From: Mauremys mutica
Taxonomy: Eukaryota > Chordata > Testudines > Geoemydidae
NCBI RefSeq assembly: GCF_020497125.1
Contig: NC_059082.1
Location: 17,597,965 to 17,661,964, forward strand
Direction: 5' to 3'
DNA length: 64,000 bases
The position numbers and the translations under genes were made by a program. The notes below the pieces were generated by a model. That model was not told where the DNA came from, searched no databases, and saw only the letters and a program-made list of their open reading frames with translations. Below, piece after piece: positions 35,392-47,400 of this stretch (positions are counted from its first letter, which is position 1; each line of letters opens with the position of its first letter).

Positions 35392-35657
35392 CAGGGGCGG
35401 CTCTAGGCATTTTGCTGCCCCAAGCACAGCAGGCAGGCTGCCTTCGGCGGCTTGCCTGCGGGAGGTCCCTGGTCCCGCGGGTTCGGCGGCATGCCTGTGG
35501 GAGGTCTACCGAAGCCATGGGACCAGCGGACCCTCCCTCCACAGGCATGCCGCCGAAGGCAACCTGCCTGCCACCCTCGCGGCAACCGGCAGAGCGCCCC
35601 CCGTGGCTTGCCGCCCCAGGCACGCGCTTGGCGTGCTGGTGCCTGGAGCCACCTCTG
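35392..35657. mobile_element. hAT-type MITE with perfect 8-bp target duplication
   Basis: The termini are CAGGGGCGGCTCTAGGCATT and GTGCCTGGAGCCACCTCTG (inverted). TGCATAAT flanks both sides (35384-35391 and 35658-35665). The 266-bp interior is GC-rich and palindromic (GGCATGCCTGTGGGAGG against CCTCCACAGGCATGCC). Frames reported across it on both strands are not genes. Confidence 0.92.
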
Positions 35658-35665
35658 TGCATAAT

Positions 35666-38600
35666 TTCTTTATTAATTTGTTGTCAGTGGTTATGTTTTT
35701 CATTATACATATTCTTTCTTTTTCCTGGACTGTAAAATATGTATAATTTAGATTAATACTAAACATGGCAATTGTGAGGCCCCGTTCATAAAACTGTGAA
35801 ATATGAAGATTTATGCTTATTTCATTGAACTATTGCAACTATGATCCTGTCCATCTGTGCAGCTGGCATGTTCCCACAAGGAAGTTGGTTGGAACTATGA
35901 TAGCATTATCCTTTATTTATTTTGAGTTAGCTTAAGACCATGGGCCTTTGCATCTGAGCCCAGCATTGAAACACTTTCTCACACCCACACTTAGACTTGA
36001 TTTTAACTACTGAAATTTCCAAATGAGACTGAACAGTGCAAATAGGAAAGACATGAGAAAAGAGGGTTTTTTGTGGGGCATAACCAAAGGCAAAATCAAA
36101 GAGGAAAAAAAATAATCTGATTTTAGCTAGTCTACTGGTGTTTATAATAGCTCAGTTTAAGTGGGTTGTGACCATCAAAATTCAGCCTCTAGGTGTGTGC
36201 CGGCAGAGGATGTGCGAGCCTAAAAAGGAAAATTAAGCATTTTTTTATATGTCATCATCATATTCAAGAGCAGGAGCAGAGTATCACTCTCTTTGAGATA
36301 CTTCAACCCATTTATGACACAGTTCTCTTAAAGCATGCTCAACTGAATCAATTGGATGTTCATGAGGGCCATTTTCACTACATAGGGAAAATCTACAGTA
36401 GTCAGGGAGTGTTTGGCAAAGCTACAAACCTGAGCTCCACTGAAACAATGCAGAACAGCTTTTGTCTCCTAAGTCAAGATTAAATTTAATGAGTACCAAG
36501 CTGCAAGTGTCCTGCAGTTGCCTTGTGGCTGCAACTGCAGAAACTGAATTTTGGCTTCAGATCCCTAAATTATCAGGAAGAGCAACACCTGATAGCCAAG
36601 TAAAAATAAAATATTTAGTTTCACGTAACCAATATCACACGCACCCCTATATTGTATAACTTGTTCTGTGGTTTTGTATTGTACTGGTGTTTACCTTTAA
36701 ATGACAAGCTCTTTGAGGCAGGGATCATACGCTGACAGACCTCACAAGCATACAATGCTATATAAGGACCAAATTCTTTGATAGTGTAAGTTGGCGCAGC
36801 TCAAGTATGGTTGTGTAGCCTTGATCCCCAGGAGCTGCGGAAGGCATTGTGCTCCACATCGCCCCTTATCCAGTGCTATTAGTATATGGCCAGAAAAGCA
36901 GGTAGGAAACAGTGCCTTTAGTTTGAATTTTTTTGTTTATGGTTAAATGAGTATACTATTAACTCCCATAATGAATGCAACTCGTCATTGTTTCAAGTAT
37001 TTTAATAAAAATTGTCCATCTTTTCTGATCAAATTCCTTTTCAGCCTCAAGTGAAACCACTTGTGACTTATTTGCATATTTATGATCCTGTCCAGTAGTA
37101 GCAGATGTCTTAAATGTCACTACTTTCCTCTCCAAAATAAGCACAACTTGATTCAGATGGCATACATTTTCGTTTTTATTGTACTTTAATGGTCAAAGCC
37201 CTCAATAAAATATTAGTACTGACATTTGGAGCTCAATTTTTAACACATTTACATGATTGTTATGTGGTTTTGTGGCATATCTTTTTACAGAGGGATTGAG
37301 GTGATTATTGTGTGCATAATTTGAAACTGTGTAAACATGCACAGATGAAGATCTGTATGCAGATAAGTCAAAGGGAAAGTATACTGCAGAGGCAAAGTAT
37401 GTTATATTTACTTATTCATGATGTCTGTATTCCTTAACTTTGCAAAAAATGCATCCCTACTGAGGACTAGGAACATGCCAAGTTTGAATTCCTGAGCCTG
37501 TTTTCTGTCCTCCTGCAAATAAGTCACTGATCTACTTCCCCCAAAGTCTTTGATTGTGGTGACTTCTGCAGTTGTCAAGAGTAAAGTGTTCTGGGGTATA
37601 TCAGTGCCACATCAGATAACAGTAAATAAATTGGCCCCAGGAGCTCTGGGGACATCAGTATTGTTGCAAGCCGTGGACAACAGCAGATAAACAGTAGGTA
37701 AAGAGTATTACTTTTGCTCACTGAAACTCTGCAGTGATGGTGATGGGAAGGGCATGAGGGGAGTGAGCAGACTACTTGGAAATTCTGGAGATTCAGATTT
37801 GAGGATATCAAATACAGCTGGTAGGAAAAGAAGTGTGAATGTTTCTGTTTTCCAAGTGTCAAAATTTTTCTTTGATAGCAATTTTCCACTGGGACTTCCT
37901 CTGCCTTATAACCTGGGCCATTTTTCCTCAAAGTGAAAACACAGATTCAAATATGATCTAATATTGAAGCCTGCTGTTATCCTGGAATGGATCCACAGTA
38001 TCTCTGTTTAAGTCAGTACAGTTATAAATCTGGAGTAACTGAGAGCAGAATTTCGGCCCACTTTCTTATTCCACACAGGGATCTTATATGGATGTCAATG
38101 TGTGTTCTTGGCAAATGTCAGGGGGTGAAAGTATGAAGAAGTAGATATCCTTCCAGACTGTGATCATGTGGATAGAGTTATTTGGTATTTGTAACTGAGA
38201 GCAGAATAGTCTAATACACTGATATGTAAAGAAAGAATATGACACTATATCAGAAAAAAAAGACATCAATGACCAAAAACTGCTATCAGGAACACACATC
38301 TTACTTCAGATTTTGTCAGGAAAAAAATCAGTTCTTTTATTTTTACACTTGGCTCATAAATTGATAAAAATCAGTGCTAAAATTTCTAAAATATAAAATA
38401 TATATAGGGATGGGGAAAATGTACACACGAATAATTGTGTGTATAAAGAAGAAGTATAAAGTGCCACAACTCTGGGTCCAAAAGTAACTTTTGAAAGTCA
38501 TTTTATTTTAAAATAACCACTTTTAAATGTTTTAGTAATTTTTCAGTTCCAAAATCTCATTTTTTCCTGACTGCTTACCATCTATTAGTAAAAAGATGTG

Positions 38601-40496
38601 ATGTCTAGCTGACACTGAGCCATCAATTTTGCAGTATAATGGACGAGAACCCATCATGAGGCAAATAAAGATTTTATAAACAGTTCACATGGTATGGCTG
38701 TTAGTTTTTCTTTGTTTAGTGCTGACCAGTGTGAAATAAAGCAATTTTTAAAAAGAAGCCTGTAGTGCTGACAGAAGACAAAAAACACAGCAAGCACTAT
38801 GAAACTCGCCCTGATTTATTTAGACAGACAAGTCAAGTATTATGTGTACAATACTACATAGAAATTTCATTTGTGGATATTTTGTATGATTCAAAGGCAA
38901 AGAAGGGGGTTAAATCCCTATTTGTGTATATTAAAATCAGTGACATGAAGATTGTAATTTCCTTTTCACTCCTTGAAGTGAGGTGAGTTCTGAATCCATT
39001 TTATAGGCCACACAACTCTAGTCTGGTATTTAACTGTGATATATACCAGTACTACTTTCTAACTTCTATTGCTCTAATTTCCTGGTGGGAGACTCTTGAC
39101 TTTCTCAAGGAGTTTCCATCTCCCATCCAGTTATTATTAGTAATACATTAGCACAACCATTATCAAGCTGTCAGGTCTCACAATCCCACTTCAGTGAGGC
39201 TCGGTACAGAGACAGAAGCACTGAGGACTAATGCATGAGCCAGAAGCATTAGAATGTTTACAGGCTGATTTGAGAGCATCCTGTCCATAAACTGGTAGTT
39301 AAGGAAGGGTCCTTTTGAATGAAAAAGGAGAGAGGCTGTAAGAGAAAGGAAACTGCTGATAGGTTGTGAAAACCTCTGCTAACTATGTAAACTCTGCATC
39401 CATTCCTAGAATTTGCCAGTGCAGATCTCATTATTTTTATATTAATGAACCCATCCGGCCTACGGCCTATAGCCTAAACATTTTTGTTTAAATAATATTC
39501 GTAAACTATACCAGTCTGCAACCATGTTCAGATCAGTCATATATCAAGGGGATATGTCCATCTAGAATGCAGGGACATCTAGAAGCTTGTCAGTTCATGA
39601 TTATTATTGATAGGGTTGGTCAGAAAATGTGCGTGGGCAGGAACCTGCAAATAGTTTAGTTGGATTTTTTCCCCGATTTTCATTCACATTTTTCATTTTC
39701 TTTTACCAGTTCTAGATCTGGTAAAAGAAATAGGGGGGAAAACCTGCAAACACTTCAGAAGGCCTTTTTGGTTTTGCTATATTTCATTGTACTTTTGAAT
39801 TTTTCTATGAAGCTCTAATTATTTATTATGGGTCAAATTCATTCTTCATGTTGAATACTAGTTTACTCCATGAGTAGCCTCTCTGCAGCCAATGATCTCA
39901 CACATGGAGGAAAGTGCTACTCCACCCCAGTAAAAGTGTCACATTTTTGTAGCACCACAAGTTAACCAACTCTGTACAACAGATGAACTGTGCCAACATA
40001 TACCCAATCCCTGTCCCAGAGAGCTGACAGTGCAAATGCACAAGTGGAACTGGGATAGTACAATACAATATACAATCCTTAAAAAAAAAACCACAGGGGT
40101 TCAATGGCTGAGAGAACATGAATCCAGAAAACAACCAGGGGCCAGAATCTGTATTGTTGCCCAAGAGGGAGAAGAACAAAGGGGGTTTATGCCATCTTTG
40201 CACCTTCTGAATTCTGGCCTGATCCGGTGGAGCCCAGGGCATAACTTTGAGCAGTTTCAAGGTCTGCGCTAAATTATGACATGTGCCTACATGGGTGTTA
40301 AACAGACTGGAATGGCTGCTTGTGGAACACACTGGAGCCTAGAATAGCCATAGTCCAGTGCACCTTTTCCTGCTCCTGAGACATTCCTGACAGGAGCTAT
40401 ATGAAAATGTGGAATAGAGTTAATCTGGCCTACACTGTGGAGATTCCCTAATAAGGAGCTCCATCTGGATTCCAGCCCCTTTACTCCACCCCAGTG
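35666..40496. other. Intergenic stretch
   Basis: No gene is supported. A diverged SINE tail may lie at 36705-36790 (CAAGCTCTTTGAGGCAGGGA). Short frames such as 36193-36483 (+), 37575-37931 (-) and 39898-40332 (-) show no recognisable domain. Confidence 0.5.
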
Positions 40497-40504
40497 GTGT
40501 AAAG

Positions 40505-40826
40505 CAGTGTGCTTCTCAAAGTTGGGCCCCCGCTTGTTCAGAGAAAATCTCTGGCGGTCCTACCTACCACGTCCGCAGGTTCGGCTGATCGCGGCTCCCA
40601 ATGGCCGCGGTTCACCGCTCCAGGCCAATGGGGGCTGCAGGAAGCGGCGGCCAGTGTGTCTCTCAGCCCACACCACTTTCTGCAGCCCCCCTTGGCCTGG
40701 AGTGGCGGACCACGGCCAGTGGGAGCCACGATCAGCTGAACCTGTAGACGCGGCAGGTAAACAAACCGGCCCGGACCACCAGGGGCTTTCCCTGAACAAG
40801 CGGTGGACCGGCTTTGAGAAGCACTG
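40505..40826. mobile_element. Palindromic hAT MITE with perfect 8-bp target duplication
   Basis: It begins CAGTGTGCTTCTCAAAGTTG and ends GGCTTTGAGAAGCACTG. GTGTAAAG flanks both ends (40497-40504 and 40827-40834). The two arms of the 322-bp element pair along most of their length: CCGCAGGTTCGGCTGATCGC against GATCAGCTGAACCTGTAGAC, and GCTCCAGGCCAATGGGGGCT against CCCCCTTGGCCTGGAGTGGC. The overlapping frames are mirror images of the palindrome, not genes. A partial copy sits at 22302. Confidence 0.93.
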
Positions 40827-40834
40827 GTGTAAAG

Positions 40835-42000
40835 AGCCCAGACTGCAATCCTGAATAAGCATGTTTAGGGCAGAAAATAAGAATCAGCTCTTGATTTCCA
40901 TTACTCACTCATAATGTACCTTCTGCTGTCTTCTCCTATTCTTGCATGGGGGGTTAGATGAAGAATACAACAGATAAAACTGATTGTGTCTATTTTTGAA
41001 CTCTCTCTTATAGCACTTTTTGTTTGATTTTGTATTACAGAAGTTTTGGGAAGCAAGGTGAAGATTCTTAGAATAGCAGACTACTTGCTTTCTTCTATAT
41101 TTGTTCCAAATGCACAAGATTGCATTTGAACAGCTGGATAGTACACACAACCCTCAAACATGATCATGCCATATGATCATACTGTGCCTTTGTAGGATAC
41201 TGAGGATTCAGAGCCAAAGTCTGCCCTCACATGTACTCATGAAGCTCCTGAAGGCACAGGTTCAGAATTAAGTCATCAATAGTTTTCTTGAGTCAATCTT
41301 TCTATTTGCAAATAATAACATTATTAAAGTAAGAAATTACGCTGATTTGCAAAAAAGAAGAGGAAGCAGTTCCTGTTATTTTTACAGGGATAAGAACTAG
41401 ATGGTCATATGTCTCTGTTATGTTGCATATGGTTGCATGAACTGTGTGCCACTTCAAAACAATCTTATGCTTTTGTTTTTTTACAGTTGTTATTTGACCA
41501 AATTAAGAAGAGTAGAATAAACCCTGAGTCACTCATTCTTCTATTACACCGTCTATTGTACGTAACTCTTAGTAGTTTTCTCATGTATAGTGGATATGAT
41601 TAGTTAGCAAGCTCTTCTCTCCAAGGATTATGTCTTCTGGTATGTTCTGTTAAGTGCCTAGCAGCCTGTGAAGTGGCTGTCATGAATAAATAATAACAAT
41701 GAAGAATACAAGTTATAATCTGCCTCCAATAAATTTACTAAAACCCTGACTTTTCCTTTAAAGCATTTTAAGACTTCAGGGCCCCACTCCTGCAATTTAC
41801 AATGCATGCAGACTACTCATACATTGTAAACTGTAGGGTAGGGCTTAATTAATTTGTATATAAAGGACCAGAATGTCATGGGCATGTAGCAGTAGGGTGA
41901 ATAAAACGGAGAGGGTGCAAGACGCACTCTGCACAGTGGCCACTTACAGCACTACTGACAGTGCAATCTCTGCTCCTTCCTACCAACTCTCTGAAAACTA
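40835..42000. other. Intergenic stretch
   Basis: No gene is supported. A SINE-like tail may be present at 41605-41700 (CAAGCTCTTCTCTCCAAGGA ... GAATAAATAATAAC). The rest is AT-rich. Confidence 0.45.
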
Positions 42001-42001
42001 A

Positions 42002-42150
42002 GGCCCAGATCCGCAAAGGCATTTAAGCTCCTAAAATAAAACTTGAGACCGTAAATACCTTTGTGGGTCTGAGCCTTGGAGTAAAATCCTGGCCCCACTG
42101 AAGTCCATCAAAGTTTTGCCATTGACTTCAGTGGAGTCAGTATTTCAGCC
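42002..42150. repeat. Two adjacent short inverted-repeat elements
   Basis: 42002-42073 pairs CCCAGATCCGCAAAGGCATT with AAATACCTTTGTGGGTCTG, the family also at 12631. 42078-42150 pairs GTAAAATCCTGGCCCCACTG with AGTGGAGTCAGTATTTCA around GCCATTGACTTC, the family also at 23472. Both are old, short, non-coding hairpins. Confidence 0.55.
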
Positions 42151-42499
42151 TTGCTGCCTAAAAGGAGGCAGCGTGACAGCACAGTTGACAGCTTCTCCCC
42201 AGCACAGTACCTGACCAGCATGCCGGTTAGGGGCAGAATACGCAGCTCACTATACCCCATTCAAAGTAGTGTAGTTTCTTCATGGACCAGCACAGCTAAA
42301 AGTACCACAGTCACAAACTACACCTAAAGCATCTCGGAGTCACCTATGTCATATTATTAGTAAAGAAAACAGATGTAGGATACTTTCCTTCGGAGACTAT
42401 GATGCAGTCTCAGTGATGGAACCACATTAAAGTGGATAGATGGCACTTATTTGTGTTAAAATATTATCTATTTTTATACACCTGGGGCCCAATCTAGTG

Positions 42500-42775
42500 G
42501 GAAGCACCATGGTATGCATAGGGCACTGGCCTAGGAGGCCTGGGTTCTATTCTCAGCTTTGCCATTAACCTGCTCTGTGAATTTTGGGCAATCCACTTCA
42601 CCTTTCTGTTTCCACTCCTTTGTTGGTCTTGCATATTTAGACTGCAAGCTCTTTAGGTGCAGGGAACTCTCTCTTACTTTGTGTAGAGACAGCAGTTAGC
42701 ACATGGGATCCCTGATCTTGATTGAGGCATCTTGGAACTACTGCAATACAAATGATAAATAATGTTAATAACAAC
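42500..42775 (+). repeat. MIR-like tRNA SINE
   Basis: The order is GGGCACTGGCCTAGGAGGCC, TGGGTTCTATTCTCAGCTTT, TGCCATTAACCTGCTCTGTG and TTTTGGGCAATCCACTTCAC. This is the core of the MIR-like SINE family of amniotes. It continues into the 3' part (GACTGCAAGCTCTTTAGGTG, AGTTAGCACATGGGATCCC) and an AATACAAATGATAAATAATG tail. It is an ancient, diverged copy. Confidence 0.75.
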
Positions 42776-43850
42776 ATTCTGAAATCCTCCATGCCATTTT
42801 ACTCAGGCAAACTCTCAGTAAAATCTGTGGGAGTTTGCCTAAGGTTTGAGTATGCAAAGAACACAGGCTCTGCCCTCCAAACAGTAAGAGTCATCCATGG
42901 AAATTACAATCTCAAATGAGAATAAAGGAAATTTACCACTGCCAGTGAATTTCCTTATGAAAGGGCCATTACAAAAATAGAGTGTTGTTAAAAACTCAAT
43001 TTTATCAAACCTATGATTGATAGAATTGTTTCCACGATGGCGTCACGTGTAAGTGACAACATTTTTGTTTGGCTGTAAACCCCCCCCCCAGCAATTTGCA
43101 TCCTAAACACTGCACATTGTGGTGCATGGATGAGAACCAGAAACTGACCTGAAAGCTAAAAATGTCTAGAAAGAAACAATGGAAAAGACTAATTTACTTT
43201 TCACTGACTAGTCTGAATAAAATGTTAAAATAAAATAAAGGTAAACAAAGGGCAAAGCACCAACTGGAAAAGGTAAGTGAGATCTGAGAGATTCTTTGTT
43301 TATAATAATCTGAACACAGCAGATGGGGCTGGCTCAAGCAATTAGGTGCCAGGGATATGAATTGCCAGACCTAGAGGTGTTGGGGGTCTCAGCCCTGGCA
43401 CACATTAAGCACTGGAACGCGGCTATGGGTAACACAAGGAAGGACGCTTTTCTAAATATGAAATTTTCAATCTGTCCCTTTACGGTGCTGAATATAAGCT
43501 CAGAATTAGCAACTGTCTCAATGGGCATTCCTCACGCCCATCAGTGGCATGTCTTTTCTCGTACCTCTGGGCCAGGCCTATATCTCCTCCAGCCCGGCTA
43601 ATCTGAACAGGGAGGCTGAAAAAGGAAGCGGAGTGTGGCGTTCACTCACTGCCCTACTGAAAAGTGAACAACAAAATTCTCCCTCCCCATTTTCTAAAGA
43701 GGGGAGACACCCCCGGAGCTGGGATCCCCACAGGCTCTCACTCCCGGGCTGGTACAGCCTCCTCCTCCAGCCAGCAGCTCTAGCCCTTTAAATCGCCGCC
43801 GGTGCCGCAGCCCGTGCCGGAAGGACCCTGGAACTGCAGCTGGGGGTGGC

Positions 43851-43858
43851 TATTTATA
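43851..43858 (+). promoter_or_regulatory. Possible TATA box of the lamin gene
   Basis: TATTTATA lies in otherwise GC-rich sequence just upstream of the first exon. It is the only TATA-like word in the island. A CpG-island promoter can also work without it. Confidence 0.35.
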
Positions 43859-44014
43859 CCCGGGCTGGAGCAGGGGGAGCCGGACAGTGAGAGGCCGCGG
43901 CGCGCAGGGGGCGGGCGCCGGGATTCCAGGTCTCCTTGAGGCGTCGGCTCGGTTGTGCAGGGGCTGGGTTTGGGGGTGACCTGCAAAGGGGCGTTTCCTT
44001 CCTTCCTTCCTGCC

Positions 44015-44035
44015 ATGGATGTAGCAAGGGCCTGA
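44015..44035 (+). other. Upstream ORF in the lamin 5' leader
   Basis: TGCCATGG gives this ATG a strong initiation context (G at +4). It reads six codons (MDVARA) and stops at 44033-44035, 76 bp before the lamin start. If included in the transcript it could lower translation of the main frame or make it conditional on reinitiation. Confidence 0.45.
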
Positions 44036-44111
44036 AGGTGCCTGCCCAGCCCGAGGCGCCCCGGGCGGCGGCCGCGCTAGCCCCGAGGCTCGTGCCCGTA
44101 GAGCCGCTGCC

Positions 44112-44479
44112 ATGGCCACGGCGGTGTCCTCCACCCCGGGAGGCAGCGGGCGGGCTCTCGGGCGCTCGGCCGCGTTCTCCCCGCTCAGCCCGACCCGGCT
44201 CAGCCGGCTGCAGGAGAAAGAGGAGCTGCAGCAGCTCAATGACCGCCTGGCCGCCTACATCGACCGCGTGCGGGCCCTGGAGGCCGATAAATCGACGCTG
44301 CAGCTGCGGCTGGCGGAGCAGGAGGAAGGGAGCAGCCGGGAGCTGGGCAACCTGCGGCTCCGCTACGAGACCGAGCTGGCCGATGCCCGCAAGGCGCTGG
44401 ACTGCATCGCTATCGAGCGGGCCACGCTGCAGGTGGAGCTGGGCAAGCTCAGCGAGGAGCACCGGCAGCTGCACGCCAG
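44112..44479 (+). CDS. Lamin exon 1 (coding part): head and coil 1A
   Basis: Codons 1-122 and two bases of codon 123 (AG|G, Arg), then the donor GTCGGT. It encodes the head, with LSPTR, and coil 1A ([20 protein letters not shown]) into coil 1B. The intron is phase 2. The donor is weaker than the others (GTCGGT), but homology fixes it because exon 2 continues in frame as NSKKEADL. Confidence 0.93.
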
Positions 44480-47400
44480 GTCGGTGTCTCCTCCCTTCCC
44501 TCGGCGCTAGCCGGGCTGCGAGAGGCTGCACTCCGCGGCCTGGCCCCCGTCACATGGCAGGGGGAGTAGCCTCTGGCTCCAGCGGCTACTGTTAGCGCAC
44601 CCCGCCCCCCTCTTCTGCGTCCCTGGCCCTCCCCCCCTTCCTCTCTTCCAATAGCTAAATGCCTCTCGAAATTCCCTGCTGGTCTCTGCTCCTGCAGGCA
44701 GCTCGCAGATGGGTGCGTGGCACTGGGATTTCCCGGGAACAGGTGCTTAGCACCCAGGGAGGGACAACCGAATCTGCTGCATCTAATAAAAGTATAGGGG
44801 GATCGCTCACCTGTAAACAAATGACAGGCCTCACCTATGTTATGAGGGAGCCCGACCTTAATGGGTTACCCGTGTGGGGTGTGCTTATAGATGCCCGATG
44901 TAACCGACTCCTGTCCAAAGGTGCCTGTTAGGTTAAGACTCCTACCCTAATGTGGCCCTTACATGCCGATATGTATTGCTAGGGTTTAACTATTTAGTAG
45001 TTCTCTAAAGTATTCCCATTCCAAACCCATACAGGAATAAAGCCAGTGGGTGTTCCTAGACTGGAGCAAATGCTTTCTCTACTTAGCTACTTTCAGCAGC
45101 TTACAACTCTTGGACTTGTGTCTTGCATACTTGGTTTTGGTTCAGAAGTTTAAGCTTCATAAAAACCTACTCTCTCATTTTGTGATTGGAGAGCAAGGAA
45201 AGGACTGATGCTAGTTCTGAATTTTTTTCAACTACTTTTAGTGTTTTGATAACTCCACAGGCTTTGTTTATCGAACCTTAGACTTGGCTGACCTGTAATC
45301 CTGAGAATTTGGTGCTTTTTACTTCTGAAACAGTGAGACTTTAGAAATGACTGACTTTACAGTACATTCAGCAAAACATGTACTAGATCGAAGTCCTAAT
45401 ATTTGGAGGTGCTTATTTGTGTGCAGTCTAACTGCAAGTGTCTCAGATGACTTGGAGTAACCTTATCTTCCTGGATGTCATGAACTTGATATACCCTTTA
45501 AATAGCTTAGGACTCTTATGGGGTGAACAGCATCTAACACTCTTCCTGCAAGCAATAACCATTAGTTGTTCAACTTGGTTTACTACAAAGTGTTTTAGTA
45601 CACTTCTTTTAAAGTGTAAAGAAGTGAGAGATGCAAGTGCATATTTAGATCAATAGTGGTAACTAAAGAGCTAGTTGTAGGATGCTTGAAAAGAATGACT
45701 GGCATAGTCACACCAGCTCACACAATCTCATCACATTTGCAGGAGAAGGATCAGAACAGGAGTGAGGGATGAGAACAGGAGTGAGGGCACAGGAAGAGAA
45801 TACAAATAATAAATAGGAAGATACTTGTATCTCTGAAACCAGTTACACCAAGTAACTCTGAATATACAAATATGATGCTTCCACCTCAATGTGTAGTTAA
45901 GTGATGCAAAATGGGGCCTCATAAGTGAATCTTCTGAGGACATCCAAAACATTCAGATCTTAGACACATATAGGTAAACCCCAATGTTAACTTTCTTTAA
46001 TAAGAAACAGACTTTGAAGATACAGTACTAGTTTAAGCTCTTCCAGTCAATCTGAGATCTATATCTCGGTTTGAGGACTGGAGGAAGAATAAAAATAACT
46101 CTGTACTGTGGGGTGGCACCCACTATTCCTAGTAGCCAACCACTAAGGCAGTCCCGCTAACTATGAAATAGTTATACAGTTCTAAAAGCCAGCATACAGT
46201 CATTCAACAGCTATGTTAAGGAGTAATGTAGACTTAGATGGCAGGAATATGGCAGCACATCTCCAGAAAGGGAAAATGTGTCTAATAAAACTCAAACCTG
46301 CAGAATAAGAATTCCATATGAATAGGAACAGATGACCTACAATGTCTGTCGTCTTAATCATAACTACACAGAGTAAAGATGTATTTGAATTTTATATCCA
46401 TTGGCGGGGAACCAATAATTGTCTTAACTTCTTGTATTAACAGCAATAATGCACAATTAAATTGTACTGTGGGATAGGGGAGAGGACAAACTCAGTGACC
46501 AATTGGAAACCCTGGCTTATAAATTCACAATTCATCCACTTCCCAAATTGTTGGTTTCACCATGAGAAAATATGGGATTGTTCCTTAAAATTTCAGCAAA
46601 GGACTGTCTGACAATCAGGAATGTCACTTTCCAGTATCAGTTCTAACAAATCTGTGTCTGTCACAGCTGTTTGAGGCCAGAAACATTATAGTGCCTTTGA
46701 ATGAATCCCATGCTCTTCCCTAGCACCATCAATTGCTTGGGGAAAGCAGTGGGCATGCCATACTTTCCAGTGCATACCTTCTTGGCCCACCAAACTTCCT
46801 ACTGTGTCCTGTATTTTCCACATAAAAATCACGTTACCAGAATCCTGTCCTGGATGCCAGGGTCCGATCTCGCTCTGAGAATGAAGTGGAGGTGGGTCAG
46901 CCTGGCAGCCCATCTAGTCCTGAGGCAGCCTGTTGGCCATCCGATACCATTCTCCTGGCTCATCTCTCCTCTTCCCCCTCCACATAACCCCACACCATTA
47001 AGCCCTATGCTCCAGGAGGCCAGTGACTGAGCATGCTCAGGATTGTGCCCTACTCTGATCATAGCCAGGATGGTGGCCTCTTGGGGCCAAAACTCCTCCC
47101 TCTCATGGGTGGTGCCATTACAGGCTGCTGGCACTTGGATTAGTGGATGGCTCCAGAAACGTTTCCTGCCAGAATGGAGCTGCTTTACCAGAGATTTGGC
47201 TAAAGTTCGAGGCAACAGTTAAACATCCCTAATGTTAGTGTTTGCCTGAGCCAAGTAAGATGCTACGCACGTGCCTGGTGCGACGTGTAACTGAACTAAC
47301 AGCTCAGCTGACTGAAATTCCCCTTCTGTCCCAGCATTACATGTTAAACCTGGGCTTGAAAAACTTGCCAGACATGTGCTAGTCAGAGAAGTACTTCACC

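Larger units (their letters stand above)
43780..44620 (+). promoter_or_regulatory. CpG island promoter of the lamin gene
   Basis: GC-rich, CpG-rich DNA begins abruptly at about 43780, covers the first coding exon and ends in intron 1. A TATA-like TATTTATA at 43851-43858 sits about 260 bp before the start codon, so transcription could begin near 43880. Where transcription really starts is inferred. Confidence 0.75.

Noticed and set aside
43854..44531. 225-codon - strand frame over lamin exon 1
   Set aside because: It is the reverse shadow of the lamin first exon and its CpG island; the + strand lamin reading is certain.
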